A DNA stretch of 64,000 nucleotides from Haladaptatus cibarius D43 (GTDB lineage: Archaea; Halobacteriota; Halobacteria; Halobacteriales; Haladaptataceae). Positions 47,421 through 56,603 of this stretch are shown here, in pieces. The translations under genes were made by a program, and so were the position numbers. The stretch lies in NCBI RefSeq assembly GCF_000710615.1, contig NZ_JDTH01000008.1:1-64000 (forward strand), written 5' to 3'. Position 1 is the first letter of the stretch, and each line of letters opens with the position of its first letter. Under the pieces are notes generated by a model. It did not search any database and was not told where the DNA came from. It saw only the letters and a program-made list of their open reading frames with translations.

Positions 47421-47663
47421 TTAAACCTTCTTTACAGTGGATAGTGCCACAACACGTCGCCCAGGCTTTTCTTTCTTTGAATTACAATTTACAATTTGAT
47501 ATTCGTGTCCAGTCTTAAGTGGTATCCCGTCTCTTACAAACTCAACTTTTTCCCCAGTTTCCAGTTTCATCAGACCGATTTGATTATCTTGGCCGGTTTC
47601 CTGTTGATAGATCCCTCGCACTTGAAAAGACATTCCGAGTAAGTCTGATGCTTGAATTCCCAT
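47421..47663 (-). CDS. Small unknown protein heading the I-D cas operon
   Basis: 80 residues from ATG 47663 (MGIQASDLLGMSFQVRG). The frame stays open to 47855, but the TATA box (47690-47696) lies 30 bp before 47663, and the longer version would run through the regulatory segment, so the short start is preferred. Beta-rich pattern (SFQVRGIYQQETG, IGLMKLETGEKVEFVRDG, HEYQIVNCNS), like a minimal OB fold, with a basic tail. It ends 2 bp before cas10d. It is not a standard I-D gene; it could be a regulator, a small toxin or an accessory subunit. Confidence 0.6.
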   Translation of the reverse strand: MGIQASDLLGMSFQVRGIYQQETGQDNQIGLMKLETGEKVEFVRDGIPLKTGHEYQIVNCNSKKEKPGRRVVALSTVKKV

Positions 47664-47689
47664 TATATCTGAATAGAATAGACCCACGA

Positions 47690-47696
47690 TATTAAA
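47690..47696 (-). promoter_or_regulatory. TATA box of the type I-D cas operon
   Basis: TTTAATA on the minus strand, centred 30 bp upstream of the ATG at 47663, with a purine-rich upstream element. The spacing predicts a leaderless message starting at or just before the ATG. The crRNA-like target site begins 7 bp upstream of it. Confidence 0.6.
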
Positions 47697-47702
47697 TCTA
47701 GG

Positions 47703-47720
47703 GTGAAGGGAGTTAGCCTC
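47703..47720 (+). promoter_or_regulatory. Predicted target site of crRNA-like regulator in the cas promoter
   Basis: GTG (47703-47705) followed by AAGGGAGTTAGCCTC (47706-47720). The 15 bases match the guide of the element at 47767-47850 in 14 positions, with the single mismatch at position 6, a base that type I effectors flip out and do not read. GTG fits the GT-N type PAM reported for type I-D. The site abuts the upstream side of the operon promoter. Confidence 0.6.
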
Positions 47721-47742
47721 ATTCTCTCCCTTTCCACGGGAA

Positions 47743-47749
47743 TTATATA
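47743..47749 (+). promoter_or_regulatory. Putative TATA box of the crRNA-like RNA
   Basis: TTATATA on the plus strand. Initiation about 27 bp downstream would start the RNA at about 47773, just ahead of the repeat-like handle. Confidence 0.5.
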
Positions 47750-47766
47750 GTGTGTTAACAAATGAA

Positions 47767-47850
47767 GTACTAGGGAGTCTACAAGGGATTGAAACAAGGG
47801 CGTTAGCCTCGATATCACTGAAAACCCGTGCTTGGACTCCCAAATTCAAT
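47767..47850 (+). ncRNA. Predicted crRNA-like regulatory RNA (CreR/CreA type)
   Basis: A degenerate repeat carries GAAG, CTAG and the intact 11-base 3' end GGGATTGAAAC (47785-47795) found in array 2 repeats. It is followed by the guide AAGGGCGTTAGCCTC (47796-47810) and by a second weak repeat remnant with GAAAACCC at 47820-47827. Cas6 cleavage at the handle would release a short guide that matches the cas operon promoter about 90 bp away. Published CreA and CreR RNAs have this design (pseudo-repeat, partly matching guide, target in a nearby promoter) and sit in the same place, between cas6 and the effector genes. The 3' end is not defined. Confidence 0.6.
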
Positions 47851-47851
47851 A

Positions 47852-48721
47852 TCATAGATTCACCTGCACATTTCCACAGCCTCGAGCAACTGCACTTCCG
47901 ACGCCGGAATATTCGCCGAACAGAGCCAGGGCGACGACTGCGTTCTGTACGCTCTCGCTTGCATCCTTCAGCGCATACTCACAGCGACCAGTGAATCCCT
48001 GCCGGAAAATTGCACGGGATTCGTCGTCCTCGGTTCGAATGCGGTTCACCAGAACGCTGTGGGTATCGTACGCTCGTGCATCAGGTTTCTCGATTATATG
48101 TGCGAGCACGTCCTCGTCATCGATTGCGAGTTCGTGTTCGTCAGGAGCGGTACGATTCCATTTTCCACAGAGCGACTGGAAAACGGCGCGGCGGTGTGGA
48201 AACATTGTCGTCACGTCGCCCGCTTCCTCGATGCAAGTCGGGGTACGAAACTCCATTTCGATGGACGGATTGTCGTACTCGCTCGCCTGCGCGAGAAGGG
48301 CTTCGTGGCTCGTGTTTTCGCTCTCGAAAATCTCGACGTGGAGCGTTCCGTTCGTCAACTCCAACTCGTTGCCGTCCAACACGAGCGCACTCACGAGTGA
48401 CTGAAAGATGTCGTCGTCGCGTGAATCAACGATACCCAGCGACAGTTCGTACGAGCGGTCGCTTCGAACCGTTTTGTGATAGTCGCGGTTGCTGTTTCCA
48501 AACACACCAAGAAGACCGCTACTATGCAAACTGCCGAGCGGAGAGTCGTGGATGTGTTCGCTCACAGCTGCATCAACGTCATTGAGCGCCGCTAACAGCG
48601 CGCTGTAGACAGAGTACCCATCAGAGATGGGAACCGGAAACGTCTCCGTTGGGCGCACTGTGAGTGTGATCCGCCGAAGACGATGAGTGCCGGTCGTCGG
48701 TGTGGGAGTTGTCTGCGACAC
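47852..48721 (-). CDS. cas6: CRISPR RNA endonuclease Cas6
   Basis: 289 residues from a GTG start supported by a GGAG ribosome site a few bases upstream. The N-terminal HRLRRITLTVRP strand and the Gly-rich C-terminal loop GEYSGVGSAVARGCGNVQV are Cas6 hallmarks. Cas6 cuts the array transcript in the repeats, leaving the 8-nt ATTGAAAC handle, and would also process the crRNA-like RNA encoded just downstream of it. It has its own promoter (TTTATCA-like element near 48746-48752) and is separated from the main operon by about 190 bp. It is divergent from csa3. Confidence 0.9.
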   Translation of the reverse strand: MSQTTPTPTTGTHRLRRITLTVRPTETFPVPISDGYSVYSALLAALNDVDAAVSEHIHDSPLGSLHSSGLLGVFGNSNRDYHKTVRSDRSYELSLGIVDSRDDDIFQSLVSALVLDGNELELTNGTLHVEIFESENTSHEALLAQASEYDNPSIEMEFRTPTCIEEAGDVTTMFPHRRAVFQSLCGKWNRTAPDEHELAIDDEDVLAHIIEKPDARAYDTHSVLVNRIRTEDDESRAIFRQGFTGRCEYALKDASESVQNAVVALALFGEYSGVGSAVARGCGNVQVNL

Positions 48722-48854
48722 GTTCTCCTTTCGAGGCGGAGATGTGATAAATCTACTTAGTGAATTACACGATTACAACATACTGCAACACAGAACAACG
48801 ATTGCATTCAGATGCGACGATACTATTTTCACGCGATACACCAACCACACCCAT

Positions 48855-49502
48855 ATGCGAACCTACATCTCGCCAATCGGCTACGACAGTCGGCGCGTTA
48901 CCCGACCCATCCTGAGTAACGGTCTCGACGAAGGTGACCAGATTATTCTGTTGCGCCCAAACACCGAGAACGACGACCAGCGGGCCCGGAGCGCTATCCG
49001 AGATGTAACAGACCTGCTTGAAGAAATCGAGCCAGACGTGCAATTCGACAAAGAGGAAATCACATATGACGACCTCTCGAGTGCAGCATTGGAATGTAGC
49101 GATATTTTGCAGGCTGCAGACGGTGACCTCGTTGTAGCGCTTACAGGAGGGGCCCGCGAAATCCTCATCCCATTCGCACTCGCGTCGTTCATCCACGCTC
49201 CACGGATTCACCAGACGTTGACCTTCAGCGATGTTGATCAGCGTGTCCGCGAGTGGTCACTCCCGGTGTTGCAGGCACATGTGCCACGAAAGGCACACCA
49301 AACGCTGGCAGTGATTGCCGAGGCAGACGCCCCGCTTTCGATGTCCGACCTCACCGAGCAGATCGAGCAGTCGAAAAGTACGGCAACTCGCCACGTCGAG
49401 ACCTTGGCGGAAAACGAGGTGGTCACCACATTTAGAGACGGGAAAACGAAGTATGCCGAAATAACATTCACAGGGGAGTTGTTGCTTCGCGCGGGCGCGT
49501 GA
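48855..49502 (+). CDS. csa3: CARF-HTH transcription regulator Csa3
   Basis: 215 residues from ATG 48855; the frame is open upstream but that part reads through the divergent promoter. The N-terminal CARF domain (MRTYISPIGYDSRRV to about 125) has the GGAREILIPFALASF segment typical of the ligand pocket, followed by a winged HTH (APLSMSDLTEQIEQSKSTAT). Csa3 proteins control cas genes or array leaders in response to cyclic oligoadenylates. It lies between cas6 (divergent) and the array 2 leader that begins directly after its stop. Confidence 0.85.
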   Translation: MRTYISPIGYDSRRVTRPILSNGLDEGDQIILLRPNTENDDQRARSAIRDVTDLLEEIEPDVQFDKEEITYDDLSSAALECSDILQAADGDLVVALTGGAREILIPFALASFIHAPRIHQTLTFSDVDQRVREWSLPVLQAHVPRKAHQTLAVIAEADAPLSMSDLTEQIEQSKSTATRHVETLAENEVVTTFRDGKTKYAEITFTGELLLRAGA

Positions 49503-49511
49503 GAGCCGGGG

Positions 49512-49621
49512 TCTTCATCGACCTTTTTAAAGGCTCTGGACAGCGGGGGTCCATGAATTCCGCCCGTAAAATGCGACTGTGAGAAAGCTTTATTGGGGCT
49601 CTCGCCGAAATTTCACCCCCT
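49512..49621 (+). promoter_or_regulatory. Leader of CRISPR array 2
   Basis: Shares blocks with the array 1 leader in the same order: CTTCATCGACCTTTTTAAA (49513-49531, with TATA-like TTTTTAAA), GAGAAAGCTTTATTGGG and AATTTCACCCCCT directly before the first repeat at 49622. Begins about 10 bp after the csa3 stop. Confidence 0.88.
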
Positions 49622-52600
49622 GTCGCAGAAGCTAGAAAACCCAGAACGGGATTGAAACCGGTCTACACGTCACGTCCCGTCCAACGTGTCACCAGTCGCA
49701 GAAGCTAGAAAACCCAGAACGGGATTGAAACAAAACAACCCTTACAATCCCTCAAGAGACCGAACAGAGTCGCAGAAGCTAGAAAACCCAGAACGGGATT
49801 GAAACACTATTTATAATTGTTGGGAAGTCTTCGACTGCATCTGGTCGCAGAAGCTAGAAAACCCAGAACGGGATTGAAACTCGTCGTAGACGACGCTGAC
49901 GACGTACTCGCCGAGTCGCAGAAGCTAGAAAACCCAGAACGGGATTGAAACCCGTCGATGCCGACGCTCCGCTTGCGCAAGTTCGAGCGTCGCAGAAGCT
50001 AGAAAACCCAGAACGGGATTGAAACTCGTGGGTCAGAAGAGCATCGCACCCCCGACAACGTCGCAGAAGCTAGAAAACCCAGAACGGGATTGAAACTATT
50101 GACGAAGACGACGACGGTGCCTGTGACCACCGTCGCAGAAGCTAGAAAACCCAGAACGGGATTGAAACTCCGGACCAAGGATGCACCCACATCATTTTGC
50201 TCCGGTCGCAGAAGCTAGAAAACCCAGAACGGGATTGAAACTCGTCTCTTTGAGTGAAGCGATGTTGCTGGCGACCGTCGCAGAAGCTAGAAAACCCAGA
50301 ACGGGATTGAAACAACTCTGTTTGAACAGTTGTGTTTCCGTCTGAATCAAGTCGCAGAAGCTAGAAAACCCAGAACGGGATTGAAACGGATTCCTTCTTG
50401 TCACGGATGTTCTCTCGCTTCTCAACGAGGTCGCAGAAGCTAGAAAACCCAGAACGGGATTGAAACTCGCGTGTCCTGATTGCATCGAAGAGATTACGGG
50501 AACTGTCGCAGAAGCTAGAAAACCCAGAACGGGATTGAAACGGAGTGCCCTTGTTCGAGCCATTGATGTTTGCATAGTCGCAGAAGCTAGAAAACCCAGA
50601 ACGGGATTGAAACCGGAACTCGTGCTTGTCGTCTCCGAGTCGTCATTCGTGTCGCAGAAGCTAGAAAACCCAGAACGGGATTGAAACGCGTAGGTCGTAA
50701 TACTCGGTACTGTCGTGAATCAGTGTCGCAGAAGCTAGAAAACCCAGAACGGGATTGAAACTCGGCGTCGTCGGAGTCGTCGGAGTCGTCGGAGGTCGCA
50801 GAAGCTAGAAAACCCAGAACGGGATTGAAACGGGTCACCCCGACACCATCGCACCCAATGCTGACCGGTCGCAGAAGCTAGAAAACCCAGAACGGGATTG
50901 AAACTCCAACCGTGTCTGAAGGTGCGCAAGAGTCCCCGCGTAGTCGCAGAAGCTAGAAAACCCAGAACGGGATTGAAACAATGCACAAAACGGCTCGCTC
51001 CGCGTGCTGGAACCGGTCGCAGAAGCTAGAAAACCCAGAACGGGATTGAAACTATTTTGTCGCCTGCTCCACCCTCCTCGAATCGGTGTCGCAGAAGCTA
51101 GAAAACCCAGAACGGGATTGAAACAACGGTTATTCCGCTCATCTTTTCCCTCTGTGTTTTTGTCGCAGAAGCTAGAAAACCCAGAACGGGATTGAAACTT
51201 TACACCCATTCTCGGGATTGTTGTACTGCATATCCGTCGCAGAAGCTAGAAAACCCAGAACGGGATTGAAACTTTGAAGGTCTTGTCATCACCGAAGCGA
51301 AACTCGTTGGTCGCAGAAGCTAGAAAACCCAGAACGGGATTGAAACTCGTCATCCACGGCGACACGCTCAAAGTCGAACGGCGGTCGCAGAAGCTAGAAA
51401 ACCCAGAACGGGATTGAAACGACAGACAGGGGCGGGGACAAATCCGTCTTGGTCTGGGTCGCAGAAGCTAGAAAACCCAGAACGGGATTGAAACGCTGTG
51501 GTTGTCGTGCCGCGTTTGTGCATTTGAGTCGCAGAAGCTAGAAAACCCAGAACGGGATTGAAACGGAGCGGAATCACCCTCGATTGTTCAAACAAGGAGG
51601 GTCGCAGAAGCTAGAAAACCCAGAACGGGATTGAAACAATCTGATGTCGTACTCAGTGACGCTCACTGCGGGTGTCCTCGTCGCAGAAGCTAGAAAACCC
51701 AGAACGGGATTGAAACTTGGGCCAACTGCCCGAGGAGTCGTTCACGTCGGTCTGTCGCAGAAGCTAGAAAACCCAGAACGGGATTGAAACGCGAAGGGGC
51801 AGAAGGCGCTCTCGCAAGACCGTCGAAGTCGCAGAAGCTAGAAAACCCAGAACGGGATTGAAACGTACACCCCGGTGCGGTCACATCGACCAGCGATGCG
51901 GTCGCAGAAGCTAGAAAACCCAGAACGGGATTGAAACTCTTCTGGTTCTGTCATGGATTCGTCTGTCTGCGAGGGTCGCAGAAGCTAGAAAACCCAGAAC
52001 GGGATTGAAACAGTTCGGGCGTGACAGGCGTCCCGTCCTCCGTTTCGAGTCGCAGAAGCTAGAAAACCCAGAACGGGATTGAAACAGTTCGGGCGTGACA
52101 GGCGTCCCGTCCTCCGTTTCGAGTCGCAGAAGCTAGAAAACCCAGAACGGGATTGAAACGGATCTCCTGAACGGTGGAGTACGACCCGCTGGCGGGTCGC
52201 AGAAGCTAGAAAACCCAGAACGGGATTGAAACGGTCGACGGACACGACGCCGAGCGGCCCGCGCGGGGTCGCAGAAGCTAGAAAACCCAGAACGGGATTG
52301 AAACGCTGTGCGTCCTGTGGCGGCACGGTCGAAACTGGTTTGTCGCAGAAGCTAGAAAACCCAGAACGGGATTGAAACCGATTTCTGCCATTTGAGACCT
52401 CTTAGATGATGTTGAGTCGCAGAAGCTAGAAAACCCAGAACGGGATTGAAACTGCTGGCCGTCGGTGACGGTCGCGGTCGCGGTCGGCGCGTCGCAGAAG
52501 CTAGAAAACCCAGAACGGGATTGAAACCGGTCTGCATCGTTCGCGGGACGAAGCGCGTGGGGTCGGTCGCAGAAGCTAGAAAACCCAGAACGGGATTGAA

Positions 52601-55010
52601 ACGAGAACGCGGCGGGGTATGGCACGTCGTTGACTGAGTCGCAGAAGCTAGAAAACCCAGAACGGGATTGAAACTGACATCCAGCGGGTTACACGCCCGT
52701 TGTACGAAAGTCGCAGAAGCTAGAAAACCCAGAACGGGATTGAAACAGGATGGCGAGGAGTCCGGTTTCAGCAGGGGAGACAGTCGCAGAAGCTAGAAAA
52801 CCCAGAACGGGATTGAAACTCTGTCATTCGCCATCACCCGACAGTTTCGCCATCGGTCGCAGAAGCTAGAAAACCCAGAACGGGATTGAAACAGTGTGCT
52901 ACATCGAAGGCATTCCCACGCTATCTCCTCGTCGCAGAAGCTAGAAAACCCAGAACGGGATTGAAACTCGTCATGACTCAGTTGTGGGGTTGTGTTGACT
53001 GTCGAGTCGCAGAAGCTAGAAAACCCAGAACGGGATTGAAACCTGGAACGACACCGCCGCGTCCAGCATCACCCGCAGTCGCAGAAGCTAGAAAACCCAG
53101 AACGGGATTGAAACAGGAGTGCGCCGGTCTTCTCGTCCATTCCTCGTTCGTCGCAGAAGCTAGAAAACCCAGAACGGGATTGAAACTGATTCACCCGTGA
53201 GTCCATTATTAAATATTCCTGACGTCGCAGAAGCTAGAAAACCCAGAACGGGATTGAAACTGCATGGCGCGCGCACTCGTCTCAACGGCCTTGCGGGTCG
53301 CAGAAGCTAGAAAACCCAGAACGGGATTGAAACATGTGACCGGAAAAGTCGCGCTTCCCTACGGGGTCTTGTCGCAGAAGCTAGAAAACCCAGAACGGGA
53401 TTGAAACCGCTATCAACCGGATTCGAGACGCAAACGACCAGGTCGCAGAAGCTAGAAAACCCAGAACGGGATTGAAACTTGCGTCCGGCAAGGGGGTGTC
53501 CTCGCGGTACTCCATGTCGCAGAAGCTAGAAAACCCAGAACGGGATTGAAACTGAGGCAGACGACTACAACCTTCGAGTCCCCGGATTGGTCGCAGAAGC
53601 TAGAAAACCCAGAACGGGATTGAAACAGCAGTTCGCTGTCGCGTCGGACGCCTCCCCACGGTCGCAGAAGCTAGAAAACCCAGAACGGGATTGAAACTCT
53701 TCTGGTTCTGTCATGGATTCGTCTGTCTGCGAGGGTCGCAGAAGCTAGAAAACCCAGAACGGGATTGAAACTCTTCTGGTTCTGTCATGGATTCGTCTGT
53801 CTGCGAGGGTCGCAGAAGCTAGAAAACCCAGAACGGGATTGAAACTGGCAGAGTTCGAACTTACGTTCGAGGTCACCTAGTCGCAGAAGCTAGAAAACCC
53901 AGAACGGGATTGAAACCGGACTGGCCTCCCTGCTCCCCCGACGTGCCTGTCGCAGAAGCTAGAAAACCCAGAACGGGATTGAAACCATTTGTAAACGGTC
54001 ATTGTTCTATTTCCAAATGTTCAGGGTCGCAGAAGCTAGAAAACCCAGAACGGGATTGAAACTCATCGCCTGCGTCGGTCGCACTCGCCGTCGCCTGGTC
54101 GCAGAAGCTAGAAAACCCAGAACGGGATTGAAACATGTGTCGGACTTGCAACATCGTCACGGAGTTCGGTCGCAGAAGCTAGAAAACCCAGAACGGGATT
54201 GAAACCGGATAAACACGATTCCGCTGTCTGTTCGCCCAGACGAGTCGCAGAAGCTAGAAAACCCAGAACGGGATTGAAACTGATTAAAGGAATGCGTGAT
54301 ATTGGTGAAATGCCAGTCGCAGAAGCTAGAAAACCCAGAACGGGATTGAAACAGGTCTTCGACTACCGAACGGAGGTTGTTGTCTCTCGCGTCGCAGAAG
54401 CTAGAAAACCCAGAACGGGATTGAAACGCGTTGGTCATCGTCGGATTGCTAGTTGTTATCGACGGTCGCAGAAGCTAGAAAACCCAGAACGGGATTGAAA
54501 CCGGGAGGTATCGCCGGTTGGTGTCAGGGTGGCGGAGTCGCAGAAGCTAGAAAACCCAGAACGGGATTGAAACGACTCTGCGAAACTCAGAGCGTTTGGC
54601 GCGGTCGTGTCGCAGAAGCTAGAAAACCCAGAACGGGATTGAAACACCGCGACATGAAGTTCGGGCGTCACGAGGGCAAGAGTCGCAGAAGCTAGAAAAC
54701 CCAGAACGGGATTGAAACAGGTCTTCGACTACCGAACGGAGGTTGTTGTCTCTCGCGTCGCAGAAGCTAGAAAACCCAAACCGGGATTGAAACGAAGAAG
54801 CGAAAGAAATCTCGAAATCGGCAAGCGCAAGTCACAGACGCTAGAAAGCCCAAAAAGGATTGAAACAGTTCCAACTCGCCGTTCTCAACGCCGCGAATCG
54901 GGTTACGGAAGCTAGAAAACCCAGCACGGGATTGAAACCGGATCAAGAAGGCGCTCGACGAGACGCTAATGAAGTTATGGAAGCTAGAAAACCCAGGACG
55001 GCATTGAAAC
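49622..55010 (+). CRISPR. CRISPR array 2, 71 good plus 3 decayed repeats
   Basis: Seventy-one repeats of 37 bp (last at 54757, two changes) and three degenerate ones at 54831, 54902 and 54974. The repeat starts GTCGCAGAAGCTAG, has a CCCAGAACGGG hairpin and ends GGGATTGAAAC; it differs from array 1 only in the hairpin. Spacers are about 33-42 bp. Transcription is rightward and decay is at the distal end, as expected. Some spacers are repeated: one three times (51938, 53698, 53772), one in tandem (52012 and 52086) and one at 54353 and 54719. The spacer at 50832-50867 also occurs in array 1. Confidence 0.97.
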
Positions 55011-55050
55011 CATTGTGATGACCCGGTACCGTGGAGTTCCGGTTCAGTAG

Positions 55051-55304
55051 ATGGTGCAACTCGAATACTGGGCCGCAGGCGAGTGGCGGGCCGTCGCGCG
55101 CTTCGACCACGACGGGGCGGGGCGGGCTACCGGACTGCAGTTCGGAGCGGCCTGCACATGGACATTCACCGACCCGATGGGACGCAGGTGGGGAAGCGCC
55201 GTGATTTTCCCGAGATTTCGCGTGCCGAAGGGCCGCGCTTTGCGGAAGAGTATTTACGACGCCACCACGAAAGATTAATCAGGAGGTTCGAAACGTGGCT
55301 GTAG
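55051..55304 (+). pseudogene. Frameshifted small haloarchaeal protein inside the array tail
   Basis: The first frame gives MVQLEYWAAGEWRAVARFDH, then near 55120-55150 the sense moves to another frame that continues HMDIHRPDGTQVGKRRDFPE and ends EEYLRRHHERLIRRFETWL. Together they resemble a widespread haloarchaeal protein of about 80 residues (DUF7718-like, from memory). One frameshift separates the halves. It lies between two blocks of decayed CRISPR repeats. Confidence 0.55.
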
Positions 55305-55507
55305 AAGACCACCCCAACAGTGTACGCGAGTTCATGGAACGCGAATCGGACGAGTACGAGCCAGCCAGTGACGACCAACTGGACGACTGGCTTGCCGAGG
55401 CTCCTGACCCTGACGAGATTTTCGACGCCATCGAAGCCGACTACGGCTGTCCACCCGACAGTGCCCGTGACGAGTCACAGAGCGGCTACGACCCAACAGA
55501 GCACTAG
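55295..55507 (+). CDS. Small acidic protein, partner of the preceding gene
   Basis: 70 residues from a GTG that overlaps the end of the preceding frame by 10 bp, which suggests translational coupling. Very acidic (MERESDEYEPASDDQLDDWL, then EAPDPDEIFDAIEADYG). Pairs of this kind are common in haloarchaeal genomes; the small acidic partner may be an antitoxin-like binding protein, but this is a guess. Confidence 0.5.
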   Translation: MAVEDHPNSVREFMERESDEYEPASDDQLDDWLAEAPDPDEIFDAIEADYGCPPDSARDESQSGYDPTEH

Positions 55508-55550
55508 CTGGGTGGTTCCACGGTTCTTACAGCACTAAAAAAGTGAGCTA

Positions 55551-55809
55551 GTTGTAGACACTAGAAAACTCAGCACGGGATTGAAACTTGAGACAAATCG
55601 TTCCCACCTGATAACCCGCGTCACGTCGCAGACACTAGAAAACCCAGAACGGGATTGAAACACCAGTTTGATAAATCCAAGCGCCTGTCCGAGCCGTGGT
55701 CGCAGACGCTAGAAAAGCCACGACGGCATTGAAACTAATCACCCCCCGAAGCGGTTGAACCACGATGTTCCAGTCGCAGAAGCTAGAAAACTCAGAACGG
55801 GTTTGAAAC
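55551..55809 (+). CRISPR. Detached decayed tail of array 2, 4 repeats
   Basis: Four degenerate 37-bp repeats at 55551, 55625, 55699 and 55773 in register with the usual 37-bp spacers. The copy at 55699 has AAAAGCCACGACGGC, the hairpin of array 1 rather than of array 2. A segment of about 540 bp with two small genes separates this block from the main array. Confidence 0.9.
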
Positions 55810-55996
55810 AACCGGCTCTTGGTTCGTCAGCGGCTTTGCCCGTAGAATAGAATAACCATTAAAACTAATTACATTGGATTCATCCAGTTACAGAAGAATA
55901 TTGGCGAAGTGCACTATATCAAACACTACTTGAAACAATCAAAGATAAAATTGGAAACCTCGACGCCGACGATCTTGAGTAACATGACGGGTAACA
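55810..55996. other. Remnant of a gene 3' end
   Basis: Just before the next gene a plus-strand frame ends ETIKDKIGNLDADDLE then stop (about 55931-55981). The following gene ends ANADDLD, so this looks like the 3' end of a deleted relative, left after a tandem duplication. Confidence 0.4.
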
Positions 55997-56365
55997 ATGC
56001 CTGATGAAACTCCGATGTCGATTACGTTGACAAGCGCAACGCGCGAAAAGGAATTTCGGCTCTTCAGCGAACCCGTGATCTATGAGCGGCTCCGGTCGTT
56101 AGACGGAATGCTCTGGCGTGATGTGACCAACAATCGCTACCATCTGCTAACGAACGAAAATCGTCACGACGGACGGACGACAACGCGGAAGACGATTGTT
56201 CTCACTTTTACGTTTGAGGACGAGGAAGTTATCGTAATTGGACAGCATCACCAACACATAAACTACCAGGAATCGACTCAGTACGAACATTACCACAGCG
56301 TAGATTCTCTATTAGAATTAATAATGATTGAGAGTGGCGAGGCCAACGCCGACGATCTTGACTAG
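55997..56365 (+). CDS. Hypothetical protein
   Basis: 122 residues; a second ATG at residue 7 (MSITLTSATREKEF) is an alternative start. Mixed alpha-beta pattern with NRYHLLTNENRHDG and KTIVLTFTFEDEEVIVIGQH, ending in an acidic tail. No family recognised. A fragment of a related gene lies directly upstream. Confidence 0.5.
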   Translation: MPDETPMSITLTSATREKEFRLFSEPVIYERLRSLDGMLWRDVTNNRYHLLTNENRHDGRTTTRKTIVLTFTFEDEEVIVIGQHHQHINYQESTQYEHYHSVDSLLELIMIESGEANADDLD

Positions 56366-56603
56366 GACGAGTAGTTCATCTCTATCGCTAGATCGAATTT
56401 TGCGAAGCTTCTTACGTAATCACACGCCTGTATTATTTACCAGGGAAATAATTCGGTGACTCCAACGGCGAACGTCCTCGGATAGTGTTAAAATGGTCAG
56501 AGATGACTCTGGAAGTTTGGTTCAACCCGCAACTTGAGACAGTCGGAAACAACGATAGAACGGTATCAGAAAGAGAACAATCGTTTTTGACTACTGCAGA
56601 CTG
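56366..56603. other. Short intergenic stretch
   Basis: No gene seen between the hypothetical protein and the minus-strand membrane protein. Confidence 0.35.

Noticed and set aside
47664-47855. Longer start for the small ORF at the head of the cas operon
   Set aside because: It would read through the TATA box and the predicted guide and target; the ATG at 47663 is correctly placed 30 bp behind the TATA box.
48687-48854. 56-codon N-terminal extension of Csa3
   Set aside because: The CARF domain begins at MRTYISPIGYD (48855), and the upstream part is the divergent promoter of cas6.
49999-54915. Repetitive open frames over array 2 on both strands
   Set aside because: Same reason: the peptide repeats follow the CRISPR repeat period and break at spacers.
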